Shown here: one piece after another, positions 54,881-63,581 of the stretch
Position numbering within the stretch: the first letter of the stretch is position 1
Layout: every line of letters starts with the position of its first letter
From: Streptococcus cristatus
GTDB lineage: Bacteria > Bacillota > Bacilli > Lactobacillales > Streptococcaceae
Assembly (NCBI RefSeq): GCF_003943465.1
Contig: NZ_RJPR01000004.1
Span: forward strand, 1-64,000
DNA: 64,000 nt
Direction: 5' to 3'
Program-made: the position numbers and the translations under genes
Notes under the pieces: generated by a model
The model's input: the letters and a program-made list of their open reading frames with translations, nothing else
Database searches by the model: none
What the model was told of the DNA's origin: nothing

Positions 54881-55648
54881 ATGACATTATTAGATGTACA
54901 ACACGTGAAAAAGATTTATAAGACTCGCTTTCAGGGCAGCCAAGTGGAGGCACTGAAGGACATTCATTTTACGGTAGAAAAAGGCGAATATGTCGCCATT
55001 ATGGGTGAGTCTGGCTCTGGGAAATCCACCCTGCTCAATATCCTAGCCATGCTGGACAAGCCGACTGAGGGTCGCGTCTTTCTCAACGGAACTGACACGG
55101 CAACCATCAAAAACAGCCAGGCTTCCAGCTTCCGTCGGGAGAAATTAGGCTTTGTCTTTCAAGATTTTAACTTGCTGGACACCCTATCGGTTAAGGATAA
55201 TATCCTCCTGCCTCTGGTGCTCTCTCGTCGTCCTATTACCGAGATGATGCAAAAGCTGGTTGCCACCTGCAATGAGTTGGGGATTAACAAGCTACAAGAG
55301 AAGTTTCCTTATGAGATTTCCGGTGGCCAGAAGCAGCGGGTAGCAGTAGCCCGCGCCATTATCACAGATCCTGAGATTTTGCTGGCGGATGAGCCGACAG
55401 GAGCTTTAGATTCTAAGTCTTCGGCAGCTCTCTTAGATGTCTTTGATGACATTAATGATCGCGGCCAGACCATTCTCATGGTGACTCACTCGACTTCAGC
55501 TGCCAGTCGTGCCAAGCGGGTGCTCTTTATCAAGGACGGGATTCTCTACAATCAAATCTTCCGTGGCAACAAGACCGAGCGGCAGATGTTCCAAGAGATT
55601 TCCGATACTCTGACAGTTATGGCAAGTGAGGTGGAAGCTCATGCTTAG
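54881..55648 (+). CDS. BceA-type ABC transporter ATPase, copy 2
   Basis: A 255-residue ATPase almost identical to the one at 46865. In the shared part only Thr/Ala in VTTC/VATC and Glu/Asp in ITEP/ITDP differ, with many silent changes in the DNA; the last few residues then diverge (ASEVEAHA). All ABC motifs are intact. It overlaps the permease gene by 8 nt. AAAGAGG precedes the ATG. It was probably produced by duplication of the first locus, with later gene conversion or strong selection. Confidence 0.93.
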   Translation: MTLLDVQHVKKIYKTRFQGSQVEALKDIHFTVEKGEYVAIMGESGSGKSTLLNILAMLDKPTEGRVFLNGTDTATIKNSQASSFRREKLGFVFQDFNLLDTLSVKDNILLPLVLSRRPITEMMQKLVATCNELGINKLQEKFPYEISGGQKQRVAVARAIITDPEILLADEPTGALDSKSSAALLDVFDDINDRGQTILMVTHSTSAASRAKRVLFIKDGILYNQIFRGNKTERQMFQEISDTLTVMASEVEAHA

Positions 55649-57629
55649 ATTAACTAGTAAGCTTGCGCTTTCTAACTTAATCAAAAATCGTAAGCTTTAT
55701 TATCCGTTCGCTCTGGCGACCTGTCTAGCTATCGCCATCTCCTACATCTTTTTCTCCCTGACTTTTAATCCTAATTTAGTAAAAATGACGGGGGCAAGCG
55801 CCGTTTCTATGGTGCTATCTTTTGGGATGGTGATTGTCAGCATCACGACCAGTATTATCGTCTTTTATGCTAATAGCTTTGTTTTCAAGAATCGCTCCAA
55901 AGAGCTGGGGCTCTACAGTGTGCTAGGGCTCAATAAATTCCACCTCTTTGTCATGGTGGTAATTGAATTACTGGTATTTGGTCTGGTCACTCTTATCCTT
56001 GGACTAGGGATTGGACTCTTATTTGACCAGTTGATCTATGCTCTCTTGCTAAAAATCATGGCGATAAAGGTCGTCTTGGTGTCAACTTTTCAGCCTGCTG
56101 TCGTTATCGCGGTTGCTGTTTTCTATGCTTTTGTCTTTTTCTGCTTGATGATTAGCAATGGTCTGCGCCTGAGAAAGCTTGATGCGTTGCAATTGGTCAA
56201 AGAGAAGAATAGCGGAGAAAAGAAAAGTCGCTTTTTATTCCTACAAACGCTACTTGGACTGGCAGCCTTGGCATACGGTTACTTCCTTGCATTAGGAGTG
56301 ACCAATCCTTTATCAGCAGTCTTTACATTCTTTGTCGCGGTGCTCTTTGTGATTCTAGGCACCTATCTACTCTTTAATGCTGGAATTACAGTCTTTCTAC
56401 AATTTTTGAAAAAGAGGAAGTCCTATTATTACCAACCTAATAACATGATTTCCGTTTCCAACCTGATTTTCCGCATGAAGAAAAATGCGGTGGGGCTAGC
56501 GACAATTGCTATCCTATCAACCATGGTTTTGGTAACCTTATCTGGCGGAGCTAATATCTATGCCGGTGGTGACTACATGCAGAAAGCTATGTTTCCTCAT
56601 GATTTTAGCATTCAAGGAAAAGGAACCACAGGTGAGCAGATGGACCAAGTGCTGACAGAGTTTGTGAATGAACAGCAGTTACCAGTCACTAAGAAAGGTG
56701 TCTATCCATACTATACGATGGGAGTGACAAGTCGTGCTGACAACCAGCTCGATATCAACGCTGCTGCTCAAAAATTTGTCACACCGAAAACGTATATTTT
56801 GGCTATTTCAGAAGCGGATTATCAAAGTATGACGGGGAAAACTCTTGATCTTGGGGATGATGAAGTGGCACTCTACCAGCAAGGCGTGAAGTTAGATTCC
56901 AAGCAAGACTTACAGCTGGCTGGTCAGACCTTTAAAATCAAAGAGGAACTCAAAGAAGACTTTATCTTTGGTCATTTACCTGATCAGATGAACATGATCG
57001 TTCCAGAGAAAATCTACATGGTTCTTAAAAATCCTGACCAAATCTTCTCTGCAATGACGGATAAATATGCTGTAAACCTTAATTATTATGGTTGGCTTGA
57101 TACAAAGCTGTCAACGGAAGAACAGCGTAATCTGAGGGATGCTTACCAAGAAAAATTGAATCAGTTTAATCAGACCTTGCCTGAAAATCAAGCAGTCTAT
57201 GGTTCGGTAACAGCTTTTGATAAGCAAGAAATCAAAGGCATGCTGGGCGGCATGTTCTTCATCGGTATCTTCTTGTCGATCGTCTTTATGCTGGGAACCA
57301 TTCTCATCATCTACTACAAGCAGATTTCAGAAGGGTACGAGGATCGGTATCGCTTTGTGATTCTACAAAAGGTCGGTCTGGATGAAAAGCAAATCAGGCA
57401 AACCATTCGGAAACAGATCTTGATTGTTTTCTTCCTGCCGCTGGCCTTTGCCTTTATCCATCTGACTTTTGCCTATCATATGCTGAGCTTGATCTTGTCT
57501 GCTCTTGGTGTTCTTAACTCAGCTCTCATGTTGGCTGTGACACTGGGTGTCTGTGCAATCTTCTTTATCAGCTATGTGATTGTCTTCATGATTACTTCCC
57601 GCAGTTATCGTAAAATTGTCTCTATGTAA
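55641..57629 (+). CDS. BceB-type ABC transporter permease, copy 2
   Basis: A 662-residue FtsX-type permease with the same ten-span and large-loop design as that at 47625. Membrane parts are similar (TSKLALSNLIKNRKLYYPFAL start, RSYRKIVSM end), but the extracellular domain (about 310-530) is largely different. This suggests a different peptide target or a sensing role for one of the copies. ATG 55641 is within the ATPase gene. A terminator follows. Confidence 0.93.
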   Translation: MLRLTSKLALSNLIKNRKLYYPFALATCLAIAISYIFFSLTFNPNLVKMTGASAVSMVLSFGMVIVSITTSIIVFYANSFVFKNRSKELGLYSVLGLNKFHLFVMVVIELLVFGLVTLILGLGIGLLFDQLIYALLLKIMAIKVVLVSTFQPAVVIAVAVFYAFVFFCLMISNGLRLRKLDALQLVKEKNSGEKKSRFLFLQTLLGLAALAYGYFLALGVTNPLSAVFTFFVAVLFVILGTYLLFNAGITVFLQFLKKRKSYYYQPNNMISVSNLIFRMKKNAVGLATIAILSTMVLVTLSGGANIYAGGDYMQKAMFPHDFSIQGKGTTGEQMDQVLTEFVNEQQLPVTKKGVYPYYTMGVTSRADNQLDINAAAQKFVTPKTYILAISEADYQSMTGKTLDLGDDEVALYQQGVKLDSKQDLQLAGQTFKIKEELKEDFIFGHLPDQMNMIVPEKIYMVLKNPDQIFSAMTDKYAVNLNYYGWLDTKLSTEEQRNLRDAYQEKLNQFNQTLPENQAVYGSVTAFDKQEIKGMLGGMFFIGIFLSIVFMLGTILIIYYKQISEGYEDRYRFVILQKVGLDEKQIRQTIRKQILIVFFLPLAFAFIHLTFAYHMLSLILSALGVLNSALMLAVTLGVCAIFFISYVIVFMITSRSYRKIVSM

Positions 57630-57656
57630 GAAGTTGGGGTTTCCCAGCTTCTTTTT
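57628..57656 (+). terminator. bceAB2 terminator
   Basis: AAGAAGTTGGG-GTTT-CCCAGCTTCTT followed by TTTT. Confidence 0.85.
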
Positions 57657-57756
57657 TGCTTTCTTTGCCCGTTGAAAAAGGGCAGATAAAAAGAGACTTT
57701 GGTAAATCCAATAATCTATGATATAATAAACCATCTATGCTTTGGAGGGAGATTTT

Positions 57757-59157
57757 ATGAATATTTTTCGAAAAAAAGATGTCAGTAAAAACAGGACGGG
57801 AATGCGGCGGCATCTGAAGCTGATGGATTTGATTCTTTTAGGGATCGGTGCCATGGTTGGTACAGGGATTTTCACGGTTACAGGAATTGGTGCGGCGACT
57901 TATGCTGGTCCAGCTCTGATTGTGTCGATCGTGATTTCTGCCCTGTGTGTCAGCATCTCTGCCCTGTTTTATGCGGAATTTGCCTCTCGAGTTCCAGCTA
58001 ATGGCGGAGCTTACAGCTATATTTACGCTGTTTTAGGAGAATTTCCGGCTTGGCTGGCTGGTTGGCTGACCATCATGGAATTTATGACAGCTATATCAGG
58101 TGTGGCTTCTGGCTGGGGTTCTTACTTGAAAGGGCTTTTGAGCGGCTTTCATATCCAGCTACCGACAGCCTTGAATGGCACATTCAATCCAAAAGCAGGT
58201 ACTTATGTGGATCTGTTGCCTATTCTGGTTTTGGTCTTTGTGACAGGCGTAGTACTTCTAAACTCAAAAGCAGCCCTGCGCTTTAACTCAGCCTTGGTCG
58301 TCCTCAAATTCTCAGCCTTGGCTCTCTTTATTCTCGTTGGGCTTTTCCATCTTCGACCTGAGAATTGGTCTAACTTTGCGCCTTTCGGTTTTGGTCAGAT
58401 CTATGGCGGTCAGACGGGGATTATGGCTGGAGCTTCTTTGATGTTCTTTGCCTTTCTGGGCTTTGAGTCGATTTCTATGTCTGTGGATGAGATCAAAGAG
58501 CCTCAAAAAAATGTGCCACGCGGCATTGTCCTTTCCCTTGGGATTGTGACCATCCTCTATATCTTAGTAACCTTGGTCTTGACAGGATTGGTACACTATA
58601 CCAAGCTAAATGTTCCAGATGCAGTAGCCTTTTCACTTCGCAGTATTGGACTAGATTGGGCTGCCAATTATGTTTCTATCGTAGCGATTTTGACTCTGAT
58701 CACGGTCTGTATCTCCATGACCTATGCCTTGTCTCGGATGATTTATAGTATAGCGCGTGACGGACTTTTACCGCGGTCTTTCAAGGAATTAACTGCTACT
58801 AGCCGTGTGCCTCAAAATGCTACTATCTTAGTGGGGATTGCCTCAGCTATTTGTGCGGGTATCTTTCCTCTTGCTAGTATCGCCTCTTTCCTCAATATCT
58901 GTACCTTGACTTATCTGATTATGCTGGCCTTTGCCATTTTGAAGTTGCGTAAGGAAAAGGGGCAGCCCAAGGCAGGAGAGTTTAAAACTCCGCTAGTGCC
59001 TCTAACTCCGATTTTATCTATTATCATCTGCCTTTCCTTTATGACTCAGTACACGTGGGATACTTGGTTGGCCTTTGGAATCGCTCTTCTTTTGGGAATT
59101 TTGATTTACTTTGGCTATGGTTACCGCCATTCAGAAATAGAAGTGAAAGAAAAATAG
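57757..59157 (+). CDS. APC-superfamily amino-acid permease
   Basis: A 466-residue transporter with twelve spans, of the cationic amino-acid/YfnA type. The TM1 motif GIGAMVGTGIFTVTG, the TM3 EFASRVPANGGAYSYIY and the TM6 FFAFLGFESISMSVDEIKEPQKNVPRG region are typical. It exchanges or imports amino acids by proton symport; the substrate is not clear. ATG 57757 has GGAGGGA 6 nt upstream. Confidence 0.9.
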   Translation: MNIFRKKDVSKNRTGMRRHLKLMDLILLGIGAMVGTGIFTVTGIGAATYAGPALIVSIVISALCVSISALFYAEFASRVPANGGAYSYIYAVLGEFPAWLAGWLTIMEFMTAISGVASGWGSYLKGLLSGFHIQLPTALNGTFNPKAGTYVDLLPILVLVFVTGVVLLNSKAALRFNSALVVLKFSALALFILVGLFHLRPENWSNFAPFGFGQIYGGQTGIMAGASLMFFAFLGFESISMSVDEIKEPQKNVPRGIVLSLGIVTILYILVTLVLTGLVHYTKLNVPDAVAFSLRSIGLDWAANYVSIVAILTLITVCISMTYALSRMIYSIARDGLLPRSFKELTATSRVPQNATILVGIASAICAGIFPLASIASFLNICTLTYLIMLAFAILKLRKEKGQPKAGEFKTPLVPLTPILSIIICLSFMTQYTWDTWLAFGIALLLGILIYFGYGYRHSEIEVKEK

Positions 59158-59199
59158 TGTAAAAAAGTTGTTCTGAACAGAACGTAGAAGGAGAAAAGA

Positions 59200-59562
59200 A
59201 TGAAGAGTTTTAACCTAACGAAAAAGAAGAAAGTTTGGCTGTTTGCGCTTGCTTTGCTTGCCCTTATCTTACTAGCCATTGTAATTAATATCCAGATGAA
59301 TCAACCTGAACATATGAGTGCTGACTATGTTGGGCTTTGGAAGTCAAGATGGCATGAGGAAAATAAAGACTGGCTCTATCCTCTGAAAAATATCTGTCTT
59401 GTCATTTTAGCGGTTCTAGCTGGTTCTGGTCTCATGATTGCGTTTTCCAAGAGTGAAAGATGGAAATAAGCTCTTGAAAATGAGGCAATCCAGCCCGATG
59501 ATCTAACAGACCAGCCTTTAGAAGAGGCGGAATCTTGGTTGAAGGGACAGATGGGAGAATAG
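59200..59562 (+). pseudogene. Small membrane protein with premature in-frame stop
   Basis: The first 89 codons encode a protein with two membrane spans (about 12-30 and 66-83) and end with TAA at 59467. The same frame continues open for 30 codons (ALENEAIQPDDLTDQPLEEA and so on) to TAG at 59560. The extra part is acidic and looks like a normal C-terminal tail, so the TAA is probably a nonsense change. The 89-residue form could still be made. AGAAGGAG lies upstream. Function is unknown. Confidence 0.6.
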
Positions 59563-59566
59563 TTTA

Positions 59567-59594
59567 TTGAAAGCAGTCAAAGAGACTGCTTTTC
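59567..59594 (+). terminator. Terminator
   Basis: GAAAGCAGTC-AAAGA-GACTGCTTTTC followed by T. Confidence 0.75.
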
Positions 59595-59625
59595 TGCTAT
59601 AATAAAGAGAAGAACGAGGTGACAA

Positions 59626-60051
59626 ATGATTCGTAAAGTAAAACTAAGAGATGCTGCAGCCATTCAGCGGCTCAATGATGAGTGTCTGGGCTATGATTTC
59701 GATAGGGAAGCGACGGAAGCGCAACTGAAGAGGCTGCTAGAGAATGACCAGCATTTGATTTTGGTTGCTGAAGAAGACGGACAGGTCATAGGTTACGCTC
59801 ATGCGGCTAGCTACGACTGTCTCTATTTCCCGTCCTTGCTCAATCTCTTGGCTTTGGCCGTCGCTCAGGATTTTCAAGGGCAGGGACATGGCAGAGCGCT
59901 GATGCAAGCTTTGCGTGAAGAGGCAAAAGAGGCAGGCTACACAGGAATTCGGATTAATTCAGGCATTTCCCGCTCATCAGCCCATGAATTTTATCGCAGC
60001 CTCGGCTGCAGCGAAAAAGCAGACCAGAAACGATTTTATTGGGAATTTTAG
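59626..60051 (+). CDS. GNAT family N-acetyltransferase
   Basis: A 141-residue GNAT enzyme. The acetyl-CoA binding motif is LAVAQDFQGQGHGRALMQAL (near residues 85-104), with the following beta-strand GIRINSGISRSSAHEFYRSLGC. The acceptor substrate is unknown. GAGGTGACA lies upstream. It forms an operon with a second GNAT gene 18 nt downstream. Confidence 0.88.
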   Translation: MIRKVKLRDAAAIQRLNDECLGYDFDREATEAQLKRLLENDQHLILVAEEDGQVIGYAHAASYDCLYFPSLLNLLALAVAQDFQGQGHGRALMQALREEAKEAGYTGIRINSGISRSSAHEFYRSLGCSEKADQKRFYWEF

Positions 60052-60069
60052 AGAAGGGAGGAGTAGATG

Positions 60070-60525
60070 ATGATTGAACTGCTAACCCAGCAGCATGCTT
60101 TGGAAATTGCTAACGACTGGCATTACGAGGCGCCCTATGACTTTTATGATATGAAAAATGATTTTGAGGATTATGAAGAAGTAATCTCTCCAGAAGCGCG
60201 TGGAGACCGTTATTATCAAGTTATGCGCGATGGGAAACTCTATGGATTTTTCTGCTTAGAGCAGAAAGGAGAGCGAACTTTGGAGCTTGGTTTGGGGATG
60301 AGGCCGGAGAACTGCGGAAAAGGCCAGGGCGCAGCATTTCTGCAGGAGATTCTGGACTTTATCATAGCAAATTTTGCGCCCCAAGTCCTAAGCCTATCTG
60401 TGGCTGACTTCAATCACCGAGCCCAGCAGCTGTATCTCAACATGGGCTTTGAAGTGGTGAGGCGCATTCCGCAGGAAAGCAATGGCGATATTCACCTCTT
60501 TGTGGAGATGGAGAAGAAGCTTTAA
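60070..60525 (+). CDS. GNAT family N-acetyltransferase
   Basis: A 151-residue GNAT enzyme related to the RimI/RimJ type: LGLGMRPENCGKGQGAAFLQ binds acetyl-CoA, and LSVADFNHRAQQLYLNMGFEVVRR closes the fold. GGGAGGAG precedes the start; ATG 60070 is better spaced than 60067. The acceptor is unknown. Confidence 0.85.
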   Translation: MIELLTQQHALEIANDWHYEAPYDFYDMKNDFEDYEEVISPEARGDRYYQVMRDGKLYGFFCLEQKGERTLELGLGMRPENCGKGQGAAFLQEILDFIIANFAPQVLSLSVADFNHRAQQLYLNMGFEVVRRIPQESNGDIHLFVEMEKKL

Positions 60526-60587
60526 CTTACCTATGACTGCTAACAGCAAATTTGTAAATGATTACCAATAAACAAAAGGAGAAAATC

Positions 60588-60609
60588 ATGACATTTGAAG
60601 AAATTTAGA
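60588..60609 (+). pseudogene. 5' remnant of an interrupted host gene
   Basis: AAAGGAG, 6 nt, then ATG and codons for MTFEEI followed at once by TAG. A strong ribosome binding site before six codons suggests that the gene body was displaced by the mobile element on the right. The start resembles DUF2829-type proteins, but that is an inference from six residues. Confidence 0.45.
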
Positions 60610-60650
60610 AAAACCATGATTTTATATATTCTTTAGTGTCTCTTTACAGT

Positions 60651-60672
60651 GATTTATAGCGGTTTATAGCAA
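60651..60672. mobile_element. Probable element end with integrase arm-type repeats
   Basis: TTTATAGC occurs twice 10 bp apart (60653-60660 and 60663-60670), next to the break in the host gene. Genes to the right are phage-like, so the attachment site probably lies in 60600-60680. The integrase and other end are outside the window. Confidence 0.4.
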
Positions 60673-60730
60673 GAATACCCATATTAGTTCATCTTTGATA
60701 TTCTTCAGGAGTCCACAAAAAGGTGAACAA

Positions 60731-61602
60731 AAAAGCCCTCAAAAAGGGCGCAAAATTAAATGAGTTCAGCAGGCAAGAACTAGCACCCCACAAGGTGCTT
60801 TTTAATTACTTGTGGAGTTGCTGATAGATATATTATATCATGAGGTGCATGCTTTGTAGAGTTATAACCTCACAAAAGCCCCTAGATTTTTTCTAAGGGC
60901 TAGCTATAAGAAAGGATAGGCGGGACCGCCGAATGTCGCCCGCATTTCTCGACCCACTAGCTAAGTGGCGCGTTGGAGGCGGATACTTTTCAACCTCTAT
61001 CCTTTATATCTCGATTATATCATATTTCCTCTTAATCTAAATCTGTGAAGAATTATTCTTATCCTTATGTCCATATCGGCCGTAAAAAGCATACTCCTTT
61101 TCTTAATTGTTCCGTGAAAAAATGTATAGTGATGGTGTGAAGGCCGTAAAGAGTAGAGGGTAGGCCCATAGCCCCTGCCTTTGATGTTATTAATCTTTTA
61201 TTACTCTCGATATTTGCAGTCCTCTTTGTTCGCTCCTTGTTCAATTAAAAAATGAAAATCTTTCTTGGTCTACTCTCGGCTCGATCGTGCGTAGCTTCAT
61301 CCTCACGATAACTGGAGGAATGTGTAATAACTTGTCAGTACTAGGTTGTTTTTATAAATATCCTTAGTCAATGGGTAGCCTTATAGCTAAAAAATCAACT
61401 TAAAAGCCTAATAATACCGCATTTCTTTCTGCTTTAAAATTTTCAAAAAGGGAATTTTTCGCACAGAAAAGGCCGCGTCCTTTAAAACTGAAACAATATA
61501 GCCCCGTTCAAAAAAATAGGGGGTAATTTCCGAACGTTGAACAGTATAAGTGATAGCCTGAAGCATTTGGCCAAAAGGCAAGCAGCGAAAGAAGTTGCTT
61601 TG
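60731..61602. other. Non-coding end region of the phage-like element
   Basis: No gene could be supported in this long stretch. It holds hairpins GCCCT-CAAAA-AGGGC at 60731 and AGCAC-CCCACAAG-GTGCT followed by TTTT at about 60771, GCCCCTAG/CTAAGGGC near 60885, and a candidate structured RNA at 60913-61010. The part at 61440-61600 may hold phage packaging or regulatory sequence downstream of the late regulator. Confidence 0.4.
60913..61010. ncRNA. Candidate structured RNA, about 98 nt
   Basis: AAAGGATAG (60913-60921) pairs perfectly with CTATCCTTT (61002-61010). Within it lie GGCGGGACCGCC and other GC-rich short stems, unlike the AT-rich surroundings. It does not fold as a tRNA (no T-loop). 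The strand is uncertain. Confidence 0.35.
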
Positions 61603-62037
61603 TTAAGTAAGTTTAGAAGCTCTATCATCCATGAGCTTAGCAAGCTTCTTTATTCCTGAACTCTTTATTCTGTAAATTGTAGTTTTTGACTTTTCTATCT
61701 CGTCTTCGATATTCCAGATTTCCAAGTGATTGACATAGGACATCCGCAATACTGACCTTTCAAGAGGATCACTCAGCTTGTCAATGAGTTTAGAAGTTTC
61801 TGAACGTTCCTTGATTAGATTGGAAAGTCTGTTTTGTATATCTTCTTTCAACTTTAAAACATAGACAAGTTCATTCTCCGTATTGTTCACTCTACTAGTC
61901 TGGACTTTGGTTTGTGTCAGAGTTGATTTTTTAAATAAACCTTGATCTAAATACTGAAGTTCTAACTGCAAACTCTGAATCTCTTTATCTAACCATCTAA
62001 TACCTTCTAACTTTACTTTTACTTGCTCTGGTGTCAT
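61603..62037 (-). CDS. Phage ArpU/DUF1492-like late regulator
   Basis: A 144-residue phage protein. The N-terminal 100 residues are coiled-coil-like and rich in Lys, Glu and Leu; the C-terminus has a sigma-4-like helix-turn-helix (LERSVLRMSYVNHLEIWNIE, then KTTIYRIKSSGIKKL). It resembles the DUF1492/ArpU group, which activates late genes of streptococcal phages or satellites. AGGAGG lies 7 nt before the ATG. In phages it is the last gene before the packaging module, which is missing here. Confidence 0.78.
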   Translation of the reverse strand: MTPEQVKVKLEGIRWLDKEIQSLQLELQYLDQGLFKKSTLTQTKVQTSRVNNTENELVYVLKLKEDIQNRLSNLIKERSETSKLIDKLSDPLERSVLRMSYVNHLEIWNIEDEIEKSKTTIYRIKSSGIKKLAKLMDDRASKLT

Positions 62038-62131
62038 GCCTTAGCCTCCTCTTGTGGTATAATAAATCTATCAAATCTATACCAAGGAGTCAGTCGCAAG
62101 GCTGGCTTTTTGCTTGCTATTCTCTCTGTTT

Positions 62132-62154
62132 TTGTATATACTTGATATATACAA
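62132..62154. promoter_or_regulatory. Palindromic operator of the pemIK pair
   Basis: TTGTATATA-CTTGA-TATATACAA is a perfect inverted repeat 16 nt upstream of the antitoxin start, suited to autorepression by the antitoxin-toxin complex. Confidence 0.65.
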
Positions 62155-62170
62155 GCAAAGGAGAAAAGAA

Positions 62171-62386
62171 ATGAATACAGTAAAAACCCGTAAAGTTGGG
62201 AACTCTCTGACTGTGACCATTCCAAAGTCGCTTGATGTCCCGGAAGGTCAAGAAATGGTCGTTTACAAGGGCGTTGATAATGTGATTGTCCTAGCTCCAA
62301 AGATTGCAGATCCATTCTCTGAAGTGGCTGATCTCCGTATGGAAAATGACTTTGAAGGGGTGAAACTACTTGACAGCGAAATCTAA
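62171..62386 (+). CDS. PemI/MazE-type antitoxin (AbrB fold)
   Basis: A 71-residue AbrB/MazE-like antitoxin. The swapped-hairpin DNA-binding part is TVKTRKVGNSLTVTIPKSL, and the acidic C-terminal tail binds and blocks the toxin. AAAGGAG lies 6-7 nt upstream of ATG 62171. It overlaps the toxin gene by 17 nt. It is transcribed against the surrounding phage genes, as expected for a self-contained cargo unit. Confidence 0.88.
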   Translation: MNTVKTRKVGNSLTVTIPKSLDVPEGQEMVVYKGVDNVIVLAPKIADPFSEVADLRMENDFEGVKLLDSEI

Positions 62387-62723
62387 CTATATCCCAGAAA
62401 AGCAGGATATCATCTGGATAGACTTTGATCCATCTGTCGGGCGTGAGATACAGAAGCGCCGCCCTGCTGTGGTGGTATCTCGTAAGGAATACTCAGAACG
62501 CACTGGCTTCGTTGCCGTCTGCCCTGTTACGCATGGCCAGAAGAAACTAGAAAAGCTAGGCTTGCTGGTTCCTGTTCTATCCTCTGAGGTAGACGGCTCA
62601 GTGAATCCGCTCCAGCTTTATACCTTCGACTTTCGAGAACGTCAGGCGCAAAAAATCACCACCATGGACACACCGAGCTTTCAGAAGGTTGTTCAACTCT
62701 ATAACTTCATTTTTGAAGCATGA
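62370..62723 (+). CDS. PemK/MazF-type toxin endoribonuclease
   Basis: A 117-residue PemK/MazF toxin, a sequence-specific mRNA interferase. Typical segments are DIIWIDFDPSVGREIQKRRPAVVVS, AVCPVTHGQK and QLYTFDFRERQAQKI. The start is TTG 62370, the only start that gives the normal N-terminus; it lies within the antitoxin gene, so the two are translationally coupled. A terminator follows. Confidence 0.9.
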   Translation: MTAKSNYIPEKQDIIWIDFDPSVGREIQKRRPAVVVSRKEYSERTGFVAVCPVTHGQKKLEKLGLLVPVLSSEVDGSVNPLQLYTFDFRERQAQKITTMDTPSFQKVVQLYNFIFEA

Positions 62724-62732
62724 ATCGATCAA

Positions 62733-62760
62733 GCTAAGGCGGAGCGCCTTGGCTTTTTGT
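62733..62760 (+). terminator. pemIK terminator
   Basis: AAGGCG-GAG-CGCCTT followed by GGCTTTTT. The rest of 62761-62974 has no supported gene. Confidence 0.8.
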
Positions 62761-62974
62761 ATTTTAGACGACTGGCGGGTTATGTCCATAATTGTCCATG
62801 TTTGAAAGCATGTTGTAAACAGATAAGGCGAGATATTTGTTCCTTCTCTGATTGATAAATGACAGGGGATATTTTGCATTTTCTCTATGTTCGCTCGAGC
62901 TTTGATCACGCGCAGCATAACCTAAAAACTGGTATTTTTTAGAGCTTTAGCTATTCCGTTTAGTTGCCGAGAAG

Positions 62975-63493
62975 CTACCTCAATCTACCCAAACCATTCA
63001 GCCAAAGACTATCCCCTTTTCTAGTATAGTTCAGGAACTTTTGATAGTGCTTATAGTACCTAGCGCACTTCATATACTTTGGTCGTTCAGGAAAAGCGTC
63101 AAACATATACCCGCCACGTTTAGGACTCCAACCCGGTTCTACCTTTCTAGCCTCTCTCAGTGCTCTCTCCCAATAGTATTGACAATCTGTCTTACTGCGG
63201 TTCAGGGTTGACTTATGTATTTTCTGGCATGATCCGCAACCATAGAGCAAATATCGTTTATAAAGTATTCTACACCGCCGACCACAAATAGGGCATAGAA
63301 AGAAGTAGCGATAGCCTCCCTTAGTCCCTGGTATTCTATCTAAATCAAAGTAGTCTTTGCCAAGGGTGATACATAAATTATCTAAGTCTATTTCTAGTTT
63401 CCTGCCGTCTAACTCAGCTATGCCATGGGTTAGATTTTTAATTTTCAATGGCTTTATAAATGTCTCTACAGCTATTGATTTTATAGTTTCCAT
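62975..63493 (-). CDS. Phage-type zinc-ribbon protein of unknown function
   Basis: A 172-residue protein with a zinc ribbon in the middle (CPICGRRCRILY, then YGCGSCQKIH) and a basic, tyrosine-rich C-terminus (ARYYKHYQKFLNYTRKG). Such proteins occur in streptococcal phages and satellites, and function is unknown. ATG 63493 is chosen because a terminator-like hairpin lies at 63555-63575; a longer frame from GTG 63592 would read through it and overlap the upstream gene's stop. Confidence 0.6.
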   Translation of the reverse strand: METIKSIAVETFIKPLKIKNLTHGIAELDGRKLEIDLDNLCITLGKDYFDLDRIPGTKGGYRYFFLCPICGRRCRILYKRYLLYGCGSCQKIHKSTLNRSKTDCQYYWERALREARKVEPGWSPKRGGYMFDAFPERPKYMKCARYYKHYQKFLNYTRKGDSLWLNGLGRLR

Positions 63494-63554
63494 CTGCTCC
63501 AAATACCTATATATAGAAAACCCAAATCTATTGGGATAAGTAGCAATTAAGCCA

Positions 63555-63576
63555 CAAAAAGAGGCACTGCCCCTTT
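63555..63576 (-). terminator. Terminator-like hairpin
   Basis: AAAAGGGGCA and TGCCTCTTTT pair (one mismatch) just behind the stop of the gene at 63582, on the minus strand. Confidence 0.65.
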
Positions 63577-63581
63577 TGCTG

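Noticed and set aside
60913-61010. tRNA gene
   Set aside because: There is no T-loop GTTCRA motif or cloverleaf, although the ends pair.
62598-62918. Minus-strand gene overlapping pemK
   Set aside because: Its second half is antisense to pemK. The first half shows no recognisable product or clear ribosome binding site.
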